From Candidatus Altarchaeales archaeon (GTDB lineage: Archaea > Altiarchaeota > Altiarchaeia > IMC4 > SCGC-AAA252-I15), in NCBI GenBank assembly GCA_016867655.1, contig VGJA01000062.1:1-6331 (forward strand): a stretch of 6,331 bases of DNA, given 5' to 3'. The position numbers and the translations under genes were made by a program. Shown piece after piece: positions 1 to 6,139 of this stretch. Position 1 is the stretch's first letter, and each line of letters opens with the position of its first letter. Below the pieces are notes generated by a model. The model saw only the letters and a program-made list of their open reading frames with translations, searched no databases and was not told the DNA's origin.

Positions 1-2
1 AA

Positions 3-446
3 GGCTTTAGAAATGAAAAAGAGTTGGAGGTTTTTCTGGAAAAACTGGGGGAATACGGCAGAGTGCTGTTGTCTTCTGAAGTGCCTCTTTCGGAAAAATT
101 CAGAGAGTATGAAATAAAGACTCCAATACATTTGATACACCATCTATTATACTATGCTTCAGCCTACGTTGGCGAGGGCGCCACCATGGCGTCTGAAGCG
201 GGAATACTAGGAGTTCCCTGGGTTTGGATTTCCAGAGGGCAGAGGAGAGGTTATCTGGAAGAGCAGGAAAACAAGTATGCCTTAGGGTTTAACGTGAAAA
301 CGCCTGAAGAAGCAGTGGAAAAAGTCAAGCGGCTGGTGGCAGGCAAAAACGCAGGCTGGCTTGCAAAAAAAGAGCGCCTGCTAAAAGAGAAGACTGATGT
401 TACAGACTGGGTTGTGGACAGAATAATTGAGGAAGGCAAGAGTTGA
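3..446 (+). CDS. DUF354 family GT-B-fold protein, C-terminal part (5' truncated by window)
   Basis: The reading frame is open from the window edge (first full codon at base 3), so the 147 visible codons are the end of a longer protein; DUF354 proteins are usually around 330-350 residues, so roughly the N-terminal 60% is outside. The visible part has the typical DUF354 C-terminal signature: an IHHLLYYA segment (residues about 45-52) followed by GEGATMASEAGILGVP (about 57-72), equivalent to the nucleotide-sugar-binding loop of GT-B enzymes related to UDP-GlcNAc 2-epimerase and MurG. It ends in a charged helical tail. The family is common in archaeal and some bacterial surface-glycan clusters, but I know of no firmly established reaction; glycosyltransferase or epimerase-like chemistry is inferred. 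The TTG at 24 is an internal Leu codon, not a start, because the frame and the family similarity continue upstream of it. It is the first visible gene of the operon, in the cytoplasm or on the membrane face. Confidence 0.85.
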   Translation, partial: GFRNEKELEVFLEKLGEYGRVLLSSEVPLSEKFREYEIKTPIHLIHHLLYYASAYVGEGATMASEAGILGVPWVWISRGQRRGYLEEQENKYALGFNVKTPEEAVEKVKRLVAGKNAGWLAKKERLLKEKTDVTDWVVDRIIEEGKS

Positions 447-519
447 AGGATAAGAAGGATGAGTGAAGGGATACAAAGAGGGGGAATAGGATAAATGATT
501 GGGGGATATAAGAGAAAAG
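447..519 (+). other. Purine-rich spacer with two mini-ORFs
   Basis: The only sizeable gap in the operon is strongly purine-rich on the + strand, with degenerate GGATA-like units (for example at 448, 457, 469, 488 and 504). It holds two tiny frames in chain: ATG 459 to TAA 494 (11 codons), then ATG 495 to TGA 527 (10 codons). The second overlaps the radical SAM start at 520. They could be upstream ORFs that carry ribosomes from the DUF354 stop to the radical SAM start, or chance. I see no convincing TATA box placed for a start at 520, so the gap is read as intra-operonic. Confidence 0.4.
478..484 (+). promoter_or_regulatory. Shine-Dalgarno-like GAGGGGG before radical SAM gene
   Basis: GAGGGGG lies 10 bases before an ATG at 495, the same spacing as GAGGT before the capK-like gene start at 1560. 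Yet the ATG at 495 opens only a 10-codon frame (stop TGA 525-527), while the radical SAM frame begins at ATG 520 or TTG 499. The site therefore bears directly on which start is used, or on whether the G-run at 501-505 has one base too many. Confidence 0.45.
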
Positions 520-1563
520 ATGGATGAAATAATTGTTTCAGTCACTGAGGAGTGTAACTCAAGGTGTGTGATGTGCGACATCTGGAAGTCTGACATGAGG
601 GAGGTGGTTGAGCCTTCTGTGTATGCGAGCCTGCCTGAAAGAGTAGGGACTGTGAGGGTTACTGGAGGAGAGCCGTTTTTGAGGGAAGACCTTGCTGAAG
701 TGATTGCTGTGATAGACAAAAGATGTGGGAAACCCCGCTTTGTGTTTTCAACCAACGGCTTGAACCCGAATTTGGTTGAGAAGCAGGTGAAGAAGATACT
801 GGAGATTTCAAAAAAAGTGGGAGTGAGAGTTTCACTAGACGCTGTGGGAGTAATGCACGACAAGTTGAGGGGTGTTGAAGGAGCTTATGAAAAGGCTTTG
901 GAGACATTGGAAAGGTTGAAGAAGATGGGCGTCAGAGATTTAGGCGTGGCTTTCACAATACAAAAAATAAATGTTGGAGAAACAAGCAAGGTATATGATT
1001 TAGCATGCAGGCTTGGAGTGGAGTTCACAGGCTGCCTGGTTGAAAGCTCTGACTTCAGGTATTACAATACTAATGTAAGCCTGCCTGAAATGGAAGACCT
1101 TGCTAGGCAGTTGGACTATGTCATAGGGGGGGAACTAAAGACTGTTCATGCCTATGGCATGAATCCCCGTAAGGGGGGAAGCCCAAAACACTGGTTTAGG
1201 GCGTATTACTTCAAGACTCTTGGAGGTTATGCAAAATTCAAATTGGGTTTGGAGAAAAAGCCTAGAAAGCTGGAGTGCACTGCATTGGAAAAATTCGTCT
1301 ATATAAGGCCTGACGGAAGCGTTCATGCTTGCATACTCAGGGAAGAATGCTTGGGAAACATCAAGGAAAAAAAGGTGGAAGAAATCTTGAAGGAAAAGAA
1401 GGTTGAGGAAATGAAGCTGAAAGTCAGGCATTGTCCGTTGAACTGCTGGACCATGTGCAATGTCACGACAACAATGAAAAAATACTTCCCACAGGTTTTG
1501 GCTTGGGTTATGGCAAGCAAGATTAAAGCCCACTTTGGGTTGAAGAGGTTCATTGAAAGATGA
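520..1563 (+). CDS. Radical SAM protein with SPASM/twitch-like auxiliary cluster domain
   Basis: A 347-residue cytoplasmic iron-sulfur enzyme. The N-terminus carries the radical SAM motif CxxxCxxC (C12, C16, C19), which binds the 4Fe-4S cluster that cleaves S-adenosylmethionine, then the SAM-binding GGEP motif (49-52), FSTNG, and the VSLDA strand of the partial TIM barrel. The C-terminal part has six cysteines in a SPASM/twitch arrangement: C253...G266-x4-C271, C277 followed by GNI, then C305-x3-C309-x3-C313, implying one or two auxiliary clusters. Such domains occur in peptide-modifying enzymes and in sugar dehydrogenases such as BtrN; the substrate here is unknown. In a glycan operon, oxidation, epimerisation or another change of a sugar is a reasonable guess. 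I chose ATG 520 because homology-like sequence (MDEIIVSVTEECN) starts there; TTG 499, just after an in-frame TGA, would add seven residues. The last four bases overlap the next gene, indicating translational coupling. Confidence 0.9.
   Translation: MDEIIVSVTEECNSRCVMCDIWKSDMREVVEPSVYASLPERVGTVRVTGGEPFLREDLAEVIAVIDKRCGKPRFVFSTNGLNPNLVEKQVKKILEISKKVGVRVSLDAVGVMHDKLRGVEGAYEKALETLERLKKMGVRDLGVAFTIQKINVGETSKVYDLACRLGVEFTGCLVESSDFRYYNTNVSLPEMEDLARQLDYVIGGELKTVHAYGMNPRKGGSPKHWFRAYYFKTLGGYAKFKLGLEKKPRKLECTALEKFVYIRPDGSVHACILREECLGNIKEKKVEEILKEKKVEEMKLKVRHCPLNCWTMCNVTTTMKKYFPQVLAWVMASKIKAHFGLKRFIER
1126..1132 (+). repeat. G7 homopolymer inside radical SAM gene
   Basis: Seven consecutive G encode Gly203-Gly204 and the first base of Glu205. 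Loss of one G would give GGG GGG AAC TAA, an immediate stop well before the auxiliary-cluster cysteines. A gain of one G would also reach a stop (TAA) within about 16 codons. A further G6 run lies at 1173-1178. Confidence 0.5.
1363..1416 (+). repeat. Imperfect 27-bp tandem repeat (KEKKVEE x2)
   Basis: Two adjacent 27-base units (1363-1389 and 1390-1416) match at 21 of 27 positions and encode KEKKVEEIL and KEKKVEEMK, residues 282-299 of the radical SAM protein. They form a charged helix between the GNI segment and the last cysteine triad. This may be a small duplication, or simply convergent composition of a helix that many SPASM proteins have here. Confidence 0.4.
1545..1549 (+). promoter_or_regulatory. 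Shine-Dalgarno site GAGGT for capK-like gene
   Basis: GAGGT lies inside the end of the radical SAM coding region, 10 bases before the ATG at 1560. Together with the ATGA overlap it supports that start. Confidence 0.5.
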
Positions 1564-2966
1564 TTTACGACAAAACAGCAGTCAGGACGGCTTACAAACA
1601 TTCTCCGGTTGTAGTGCAGAATATGATGCTGACCGCCTATGGCATGCTCAAATGGCTTGAAAGAAATAATAGCACATTCAAAAGTTATGCTAGAGAGTTG
1701 GATGAAAGCCAGTGGTATAGCAAGAAGCAGCTTGAGGAATTGCAGAACAAAAAACTGCAGATGATTGTGAAACATGCCTATGAGAACGTGCCCTACTACC
1801 ACAGGGTTTTTGACGAAAATAAGCTGAAGCCAGAGGACATCAAGACTAAAGAAGACCTGGGGAAACTGCCTTATTTGACTAGAGGGGATGTGAAGAAGAA
1901 TTTTAAAGAATTGACTGCAGTAAACGTTCCCAAACAGAGTTATTTCAAAGCCCACACTGGAGGCACCACAGGCGACCCATTGAGCTTCCTTTTGGACAAG
2001 AGAAGATTGACTTACACCAGAGCGCTGCAATGGAGGCATTGGACTTCTCTAGGTTATAGATTCAGAAGCAAACTAGCTTTCATGAGAGCAGCATCACTGA
2101 TGCCGCCTGAAAGCAATAGAAAACCCTTCTGGAGGCACGATTTCTTTGAAAACAAATTGTTTCTCTCGGCATACCACGTAGACCAGGAAAAGCTTAGGGA
2201 TTATGCCGTAAAGATTGTTCAGTGGAAGCCTGAATTCTTGTTCACCTACCCGTTGTCTGCATGCATTCTGGCCAAATTCATGAAAAAAGAGTGTGTGGAA
2301 GTTGCATTAAAGGCCGTGTTCACAGGCTCTGAAACACTTTTCCCTGAGCAGAGAAGGATTATAGAAGAAGCGTTCAAATGCAAAGTCTATGATGAATACG
2401 GCCATGCAGAGCGGGCTGTAAGAGCTGGACAATGCTCCAAGGGAAGCTATCACATTGACTCCGAGTATGGAATACTGCAGGTGCAGAAAGACGACTGTGA
2501 TTTAAATCCTGGGGAAACTGGAGAGATTATTGCAACCTCGCTGTCAAACTATTCCATGCCCTTGATTAGATACCGCACTGGAGACACGGCAAGTTTGGCT
2601 GACAATGAATGCGCCTGCGGCAGGGGCCTGCCTTTGGTGGAAAAAATCGAGGGCAAGTTTGGAGACTGGATTGCGACTAAAGACGGCAGAATGGTGAGAG
2701 GAATCCTGGTGTCTCCGATAATGGGCGAGTTCAGCGATACAATCAAAGAATGGCAGATAACCCAGCGGAATAAAGGAGCGCTCACAGTGAACGTAATCCC
2801 TGAAGAAGAATTTAATGGAAAACAGGCAGTAATGCTGGTCAAACGCCTGAAGGATTTGCTTGGAGTTGAAAACGAAATAGAAGTGAAAGTCAGAGACAGG
2901 ATAGACAGGACGAAGTCTGGAAAGTTCCGCTGCGTGGTTTCAGAAGTGGAAATGGAGAACATATAG
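1560..2966 (+). CDS. CapK/PaaK-family adenylate-forming ligase
   Basis: A 468-residue cytoplasmic member of the PaaK/CapK branch of the ANL superfamily, which activates a carboxylic acid as an acyl-AMP and usually passes it to a thiol such as CoA. Visible motifs: the ATP-binding loop HTGGTTGDP (132-140), YDEYGHAE (277-284), the adenylate-binding YRTGD (338-342), and a C-terminal TKSGKFR (451-457), whose Lys455 fits the mobile catalytic lysine. C292, H298, C351 and C353 (in CACGRGLP) could bind a metal, as suggested for some relatives. The N-terminal 90 residues (SPVVVQN, then HAYENVPYYHRVF) match the capsule-cluster CapK type rather than true phenylacetate-CoA ligases, so that name should not be copied onto it. 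Length is normal. The start overlaps the radical SAM stop (ATGA) and the next gene follows after 5 bases. The acid used and the final acceptor are unknown; no acyl-carrier protein or acyltransferase is in the window. Confidence 0.88.
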   Translation: MIYDKTAVRTAYKHSPVVVQNMMLTAYGMLKWLERNNSTFKSYARELDESQWYSKKQLEELQNKKLQMIVKHAYENVPYYHRVFDENKLKPEDIKTKEDLGKLPYLTRGDVKKNFKELTAVNVPKQSYFKAHTGGTTGDPLSFLLDKRRLTYTRALQWRHWTSLGYRFRSKLAFMRAASLMPPESNRKPFWRHDFFENKLFLSAYHVDQEKLRDYAVKIVQWKPEFLFTYPLSACILAKFMKKECVEVALKAVFTGSETLFPEQRRIIEEAFKCKVYDEYGHAERAVRAGQCSKGSYHIDSEYGILQVQKDDCDLNPGETGEIIATSLSNYSMPLIRYRTGDTASLADNECACGRGLPLVEKIEGKFGDWIATKDGRMVRGILVSPIMGEFSDTIKEWQITQRNKGALTVNVIPEEEFNGKQAVMLVKRLKDLLGVENEIEVKVRDRIDRTKSGKFRCVVSEVEMENI

Positions 2967-2971
2967 GAAAG

Positions 2972-4090
2972 ATGGAAAAGAAGAAAGTGATGATGGTAGG
3001 GCCGCTGCCGCCTACAGTGGGGGGGTTGACAACATTCATGCTGGGCGTGATGAACTCCAGTCTGAAAGTGAAGTATGATTTCATTCCTTATGACACATCC
3101 CGTCCTGTGAAAAAAACGTTCTCAAAAAATTCCGGAAACATGACTTTGTTTGACGCAGGCATTGCAAGAGCTTTCACTGGAGTATTGGTCACTTTATGGC
3201 ATATTGCAAAATTCCCTTTCGCACTGATTGCAAGCAGGCCGAATCTGGTGCACGTCCAGACTCCAAGTTACCTGGCCTTCTGGGAGAATGCGGTATACAT
3301 TGTGATTTCAAGAACACTCGGCTTTAAGACGATACTGCACATTCAGGGCGGGGAATTCAAGCTTTTTTACGACAACAGCGGCATATTCAAGCATGCGATA
3401 AAGTATGCAGTAAACAAAGCGGATGTCGTCATAGTATTATCCGAGTTCTGGAAGAAACTGCTGTCAGAATTCGTGGACGAAGGCAAAATCAGAGTGTTGA
3501 ACAATCCGGTGGACACTACATCATTCAGGCTTGAGAAAAAGCGCGGAGATAATATTCTTAGAATACTTTTTTTGGGCTGCTACTGGAAGAGGAAGGGCAT
3601 CTATGACATAATGAAGGCAATTCCGGAAGTTGTAAAGGAAAACAAAAAAGTGTTGTTCACTCTGGCAGGGGAGAGCGATATTGAGGAATTCAAGAGGATT
3701 TGCAGTGAAGCAGGAGTGGAAAAGTATGTAAGATTTGCCGGAGTGGTTGAAGGAAAAGAAAAGGTTGAAGAATTGGTTAATTCGGACATATTCATATTGC
3801 CTTCATACAACGAGGGCATGCCTTTGGCGATACTGGAGGCGATGGCAGCGGGACTGCCGGTTGTGGCGTCAAACGTGGGCAGCATTCCTGAAGTGATTGA
3901 AGAAAACGTGAACGGATTTTTGATAACACCAGGCGACTGGAAAACGCTGGCAGACAAAATACTGGCTCTGGCCGGAAGCAAAGAGCTTAGAATGAGAATG
4001 GGCGACAACAACAGGAAGAAGACAATACAGTATGACTTGAACACAATTGCGGCAAAACTGGACTCAATATACAAAGAGGTCGCTGCATGA
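2972..4090 (+). CDS. GT4-family (group 1) glycosyltransferase
   Basis: A 372-residue GT-B enzyme that should transfer a sugar from a nucleotide donor to a lipid-linked glycan intermediate, with retention of configuration as in family GT4. The N-terminal domain begins KKVMMVGPLPPTVGGLTTF (residues 4-22) with the glycine-rich acceptor loop, followed by LVHVQTPSY (92-100) and ILHIQGGEF (121-129). The C-terminal domain starts near ILRILFLGCYWKRKGI (195-210) and holds the E-x7-E donor site, E281 to E289, inside NEGMPLAILEAMAAGLP, then SIPEVI and NGFLI. A hydrophobic/basic stretch around 68-90 may help it sit on the membrane. Length is typical. The ATG at 2972 is five bases after the ligase stop, with only a weak purine stretch before it, so coupling is likely. 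Its last four bases overlap the methyltransferase start. Donor and acceptor cannot be told from sequence alone. A G7 run lies at codons 16-18. Confidence 0.92.
   Translation: MEKKKVMMVGPLPPTVGGLTTFMLGVMNSSLKVKYDFIPYDTSRPVKKTFSKNSGNMTLFDAGIARAFTGVLVTLWHIAKFPFALIASRPNLVHVQTPSYLAFWENAVYIVISRTLGFKTILHIQGGEFKLFYDNSGIFKHAIKYAVNKADVVIVLSEFWKKLLSEFVDEGKIRVLNNPVDTTSFRLEKKRGDNILRILFLGCYWKRKGIYDIMKAIPEVVKENKKVLFTLAGESDIEEFKRICSEAGVEKYVRFAGVVEGKEKVEELVNSDIFILPSYNEGMPLAILEAMAAGLPVVASNVGSIPEVIEENVNGFLITPGDWKTLADKILALAGSKELRMRMGDNNRKKTIQYDLNTIAAKLDSIYKEVAA
3019..3025 (+). repeat. G7 homopolymer near 5' end of glycosyltransferase gene
   Basis: Seven G encode the end of Val16 plus Gly17-Gly18 of the GT4 enzyme. 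Loss of one G gives GTG GGG GGT TGA, a stop at codon 19, so this tract could work as an on/off slippage site. It could equally be ordinary use of two GGG glycine codons. Confidence 0.5.
4076..4080 (+). promoter_or_regulatory. Shine-Dalgarno site GAGGT for methyltransferase gene
   Basis: GAGGT sits 6 bases before the ATG at 4087, inside the end of the glycosyltransferase gene. It favours this ATG over the in-frame ATG at 4096. Confidence 0.6.
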
Positions 4091-4842
4091 AAGAGATGGG
4101 GGAGGTTGCAAGACCGTGGCTGAAGGTGTGGGACAGCGAAGACTTCAATGAACACTTGGCTTCGCTGAAGAGAATGCAAGAAAGGGATGCAATAATATTT
4201 CTCGACTTTCTGCCAGAAGAGGGGAAAATCCTTGACGCAGGATGCGGAATCGGCGGAGCGTGCCATCTGATACAAGAAAAAGAGAGCAGGGAGATTTACG
4301 GAATAGACCTGCTGGAGAATGCCATAAAGAAAGCAAATGAAAACAAAAGGGAGGACATGCACTTTAGTGTTGGAGACATTACAGCACTGAATTTTCCAGA
4401 CAATTACTTCAACTTGGTGTTGAGCAGGGGCGTTGTTGAACACCTCCCGGAGCCTGAGAAAGCTGTTGCAGAGTTGTCCAGAGTATTGAAGAAAGGCGGA
4501 ATACTGTTCATCACAGTGCCGAACAAACACTGCTATACACACAGGCTATACCGCTGGTTTTACAGGAGGATAGGATTGTGGAAGGTTGGAAAAGAGTTGT
4601 CGATGTCAGCCAGAGAGCTGGAGGAATTGTGCAGTAAACACAATTGCGAAACAATAGAGAGCGGGACTTTCGACATACTGAGAGCATTGCTGAATCTGTT
4701 CACACTGCCGGACAAGCAGAATATTCTAAGCAAGATGGCCCTGCCCATAAGAGGCTTGATTTACTATACATTAAGAGACCTGCTCAAGACAAGGAAAACC
4801 AGATTCGGATTCATGACATATGTTGCCGCCCGGAAGAAGTAG
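4087..4842 (+). CDS. Class I SAM-dependent methyltransferase (Methyltransf_11 type)
   Basis: A 251-residue soluble Rossmann-fold methyltransferase. Motif I, KILDAGCGIGG (47-57), binds S-adenosylmethionine; the acidic strand end YGID (71-74) contacts the ribose; GDITALNFPDNYFNLV (96-111) is the adenine-binding region; VVEHLPEPEKAVAELSRVLKKGG (116-138) and the strand ILFITVPN (139-146) complete the core. A C-terminal half rich in helices, with basic and aromatic residues (RLYRWFYRRIG), probably forms the substrate cap, and GFMTYVAARK is the usual closing strand. By context it probably methylates a sugar or an end group of the glycan; O-, N- or C-methylation and the position cannot be decided. 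The start overlaps the glycosyltransferase stop by ATGA and has a good GAGGT site. The last 32 bases also encode, on the other strand, the end of the Wzy-like gene. It is the last gene of the + operon. Confidence 0.9.
   Translation: MKEMGEVARPWLKVWDSEDFNEHLASLKRMQERDAIIFLDFLPEEGKILDAGCGIGGACHLIQEKESREIYGIDLLENAIKKANENKREDMHFSVGDITALNFPDNYFNLVLSRGVVEHLPEPEKAVAELSRVLKKGGILFITVPNKHCYTHRLYRWFYRRIGLWKVGKELSMSARELEELCSKHNCETIESGTFDILRALLNLFTLPDKQNILSKMALPIRGLIYYTLRDLLKTRKTRFGFMTYVAARKK
4811..4842. other. 32-bp tail-to-tail coding overlap
   Basis: The methyltransferase stop (TAG 4840-4842, +) and the Wzy-like stop (TCA 4811-4813 on +, read as TGA on -) lie inside each other's coding regions. On the + strand the overlap encodes the conserved closing strand of the methyltransferase. 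On the - strand it encodes a non-membrane tail (SSGRQHMS end), so the Wzy-like frame was probably the one that extended. No intergenic terminator can exist here; both transcripts must end inside the opposing gene. Confidence 0.85.
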
Positions 4843-6118
4843 AGTACATGATTCCAAACAAAGCCCATATTGCAAGCTGGTAAACCGGCATTGAAAAAGT
4901 GTTTTGAACCAAATTCACCAAAATGTTTGACACCAACAGGGTAAAGCAGACTAAAGCCATGTCCCGGTAAAAAAGACTTTTGCTTTGAGTGTAAACCAGA
5001 TAACACTTTTTCAGCAAAGCCAGTAGAACCCAAAAGTAGAGAAGCAGGCCCAATAGTCCAACCTCTGAGAAAATTTTTATGAAACCGCTGTGGGAGGTCA
5101 TGTAAAAGCCGGCATATTTTTCCGAAGAAGGTGCAAAGCTGCCGACGCCGTGGCCCAACACCGGGCTTGAAAGAATGTAATCGCGCATCCGGGACCACAA
5201 GGACATTCTAAGCTCCATGGACAAGTCTCCAGACTCCTGGCCAAACAACACTCCAAAGCGCATTGAAAAAATGGGGTTCAAGACAACCAAAAGGAACAAT
5301 ACAACCAATACTGCAAGAATCTTCCTGTACCTGAAAAAACCGATTATGAAAAGAGACACTGCAAGCCCGACATAAGTCGACCTTGTGAAGGTGTATATCA
5401 TGGAGACGACAGAAGACAAGACGACAACGCCGTAGAAAAGCCTGCGCCACTTGGACTGATAGTGCATGAAAAGTATTATCCCCAATACAGTGACGACCAT
5501 CAGGAAGTTGGAATGCCCCACAGGCCCTGAAAGGCCGTAAATCCTGGTGATGTAGAAGCCGACTCTGCCCTGGCCTGTGGCAAGCTGATACAAACCAGCA
5601 AGCAGTGGAAGCAGTGAAGAGTAGATGACCATGTTTGCCACAAACAAGCCTGATTTCTCTCCCTTGTAGAATTCAGCAACAAGAAACAATACGAGGAATA
5701 TTGTCAAAAACCTTAGGATGTCAACGACGCCCTCATTAAGATAGGGCGTTTCAACCAGGCTTAAAATGCAGACTACAATGAAAAGCAGGTAAGGCAGCGA
5801 CACGGAATACTTAAAGATGTCAACCTTGTTTCTGGCGGCATGCACGACTCCGAGAGCGATTATCAAGAACGCTAGAATCCAGTTTGGGTTGAATTCAAGA
5901 AGACCAATGGAAAAAAACTTCAAGTCGTTAAAAGCCTCCAAAGTGGGGCGCAGGAAAACAAGCAAAAGAAGAAAAAACTCTGGCTTCCTGAAGAACAAAA
6001 AAACAAAAACAACGCCCAGAAAAAACAAGGGGATTAAAAGCCAGGACGTGAGCGCCGAAAAAACGCCCAACAGAAATGCAAGCAAGGCAACGGATATTGC
6101 CAACGGAGAAGTTTTCAT
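4811..6118 (-). CDS. O-antigen ligase/polymerase family membrane protein (Wzy-like)
   Basis: A 435-residue integral membrane protein with about 12 hydrophobic segments (the first near 5-20, then 24-42, continuing to about 411-425) and a larger loop near 284-345. Motifs of the Wzy_C/O-antigen ligase family are clear: RIYGLSGPVGHSNF (192-205), FTRSTYVGL (244-252), SPVLGHGVGSF (318-328) and HSGFIKIFSEVGLLGLLLYF (343-362). R246 and H343 fall where functionally important Arg and His residues lie in WaaL-type ligases. It should act outside the cytoplasmic membrane, either polymerising lipid-linked repeat units or transferring the finished glycan to an acceptor; the two roles cannot be separated by sequence. 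It is transcribed against the rest of the cluster and diverges from the flippase gene. ATG 6118 opens the first hydrophobic segment (MKTSPLAISVALL) and is the natural start, though no strong ribosome site precedes it. Its last 10 codons lie over the methyltransferase end and encode a polar tail after the last membrane segment. Confidence 0.9.
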   Translation of the reverse strand: MKTSPLAISVALLAFLLGVFSALTSWLLIPLFFLGVVFVFLFFRKPEFFLLLLVFLRPTLEAFNDLKFFSIGLLEFNPNWILAFLIIALGVVHAARNKVDIFKYSVSLPYLLFIVVCILSLVETPYLNEGVVDILRFLTIFLVLFLVAEFYKGEKSGLFVANMVIYSSLLPLLAGLYQLATGQGRVGFYITRIYGLSGPVGHSNFLMVVTVLGIILFMHYQSKWRRLFYGVVVLSSVVSMIYTFTRSTYVGLAVSLFIIGFFRYRKILAVLVVLFLLVVLNPIFSMRFGVLFGQESGDLSMELRMSLWSRMRDYILSSPVLGHGVGSFAPSSEKYAGFYMTSHSGFIKIFSEVGLLGLLLYFWVLLALLKKCYLVYTQSKSLFYRDMALVCFTLLVSNILVNLVQNTFSMPVYQLAIWALFGIMYSTSSGRQHMS

Positions 6119-6132
6119 TTTACCGAGGACGC

Positions 6133-6139
6133 TATTTAA
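6133..6139 (+). promoter_or_regulatory. Candidate archaeal TATA box for flippase gene
   Basis: TATTTAA in the 44-bp divergent gap is centred 27 bases before the GTG at 6163, the position expected for a TATA box when transcription starts at the start codon (leaderless mRNA). The bases just before the GTG (AATAATAATGTTAC) have no Shine-Dalgarno site, which fits. The same box read on the other strand (TTAAATA) is only 18 bases from the Wzy-like ATG, too close for a leaderless start there; the TTATTATT stretch around 6150-6158 is a weak alternative for that gene. Confidence 0.4.

Noticed and set aside
24..446. TTG at 24 as start of a separate 140-residue gene
   Set aside because: The frame is open to the window edge and the DUF354 family sequence continues upstream, so this is an internal codon of a truncated gene.
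381..863. 160-codon open frame on the - strand, Ser/Thr/Phe-rich
   Set aside because: The composition comes from the purine-rich + strand of the DUF354 end, the spacer and the radical SAM start; it is opposite the CxxxCxxC and GGEP motifs.
1323..2039. 238-codon open frame on the - strand over the radical SAM/ligase junction
   Set aside because: It lies opposite conserved parts of two genes, and its translation shows no family-like motif.
2972..4090. Radical SAM, ligase and methyltransferase neighbours as a peptide-natural-product (RiPP) cluster
   Set aside because: No short precursor-like gene with a leader and variable core is seen near the radical SAM gene, and all other genes point to glycan assembly. 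The 10-11 codon frames at 459-527 are too short and have no leader features.
3601..4542. Long open frame on the - strand (313 codons) across the glycosyltransferase/methyltransferase junction
   Set aside because: Both + strand genes carry intact motifs throughout this stretch, and the - strand product has no recognisable domain; it is an antisense shadow.
4644..4883. 79-codon + strand frame overlapping the methyltransferase 3' end
   Set aside because: It is a shifted frame inside the methyltransferase gene with no motif; the methyltransferase frame continues to its expected closing strand.
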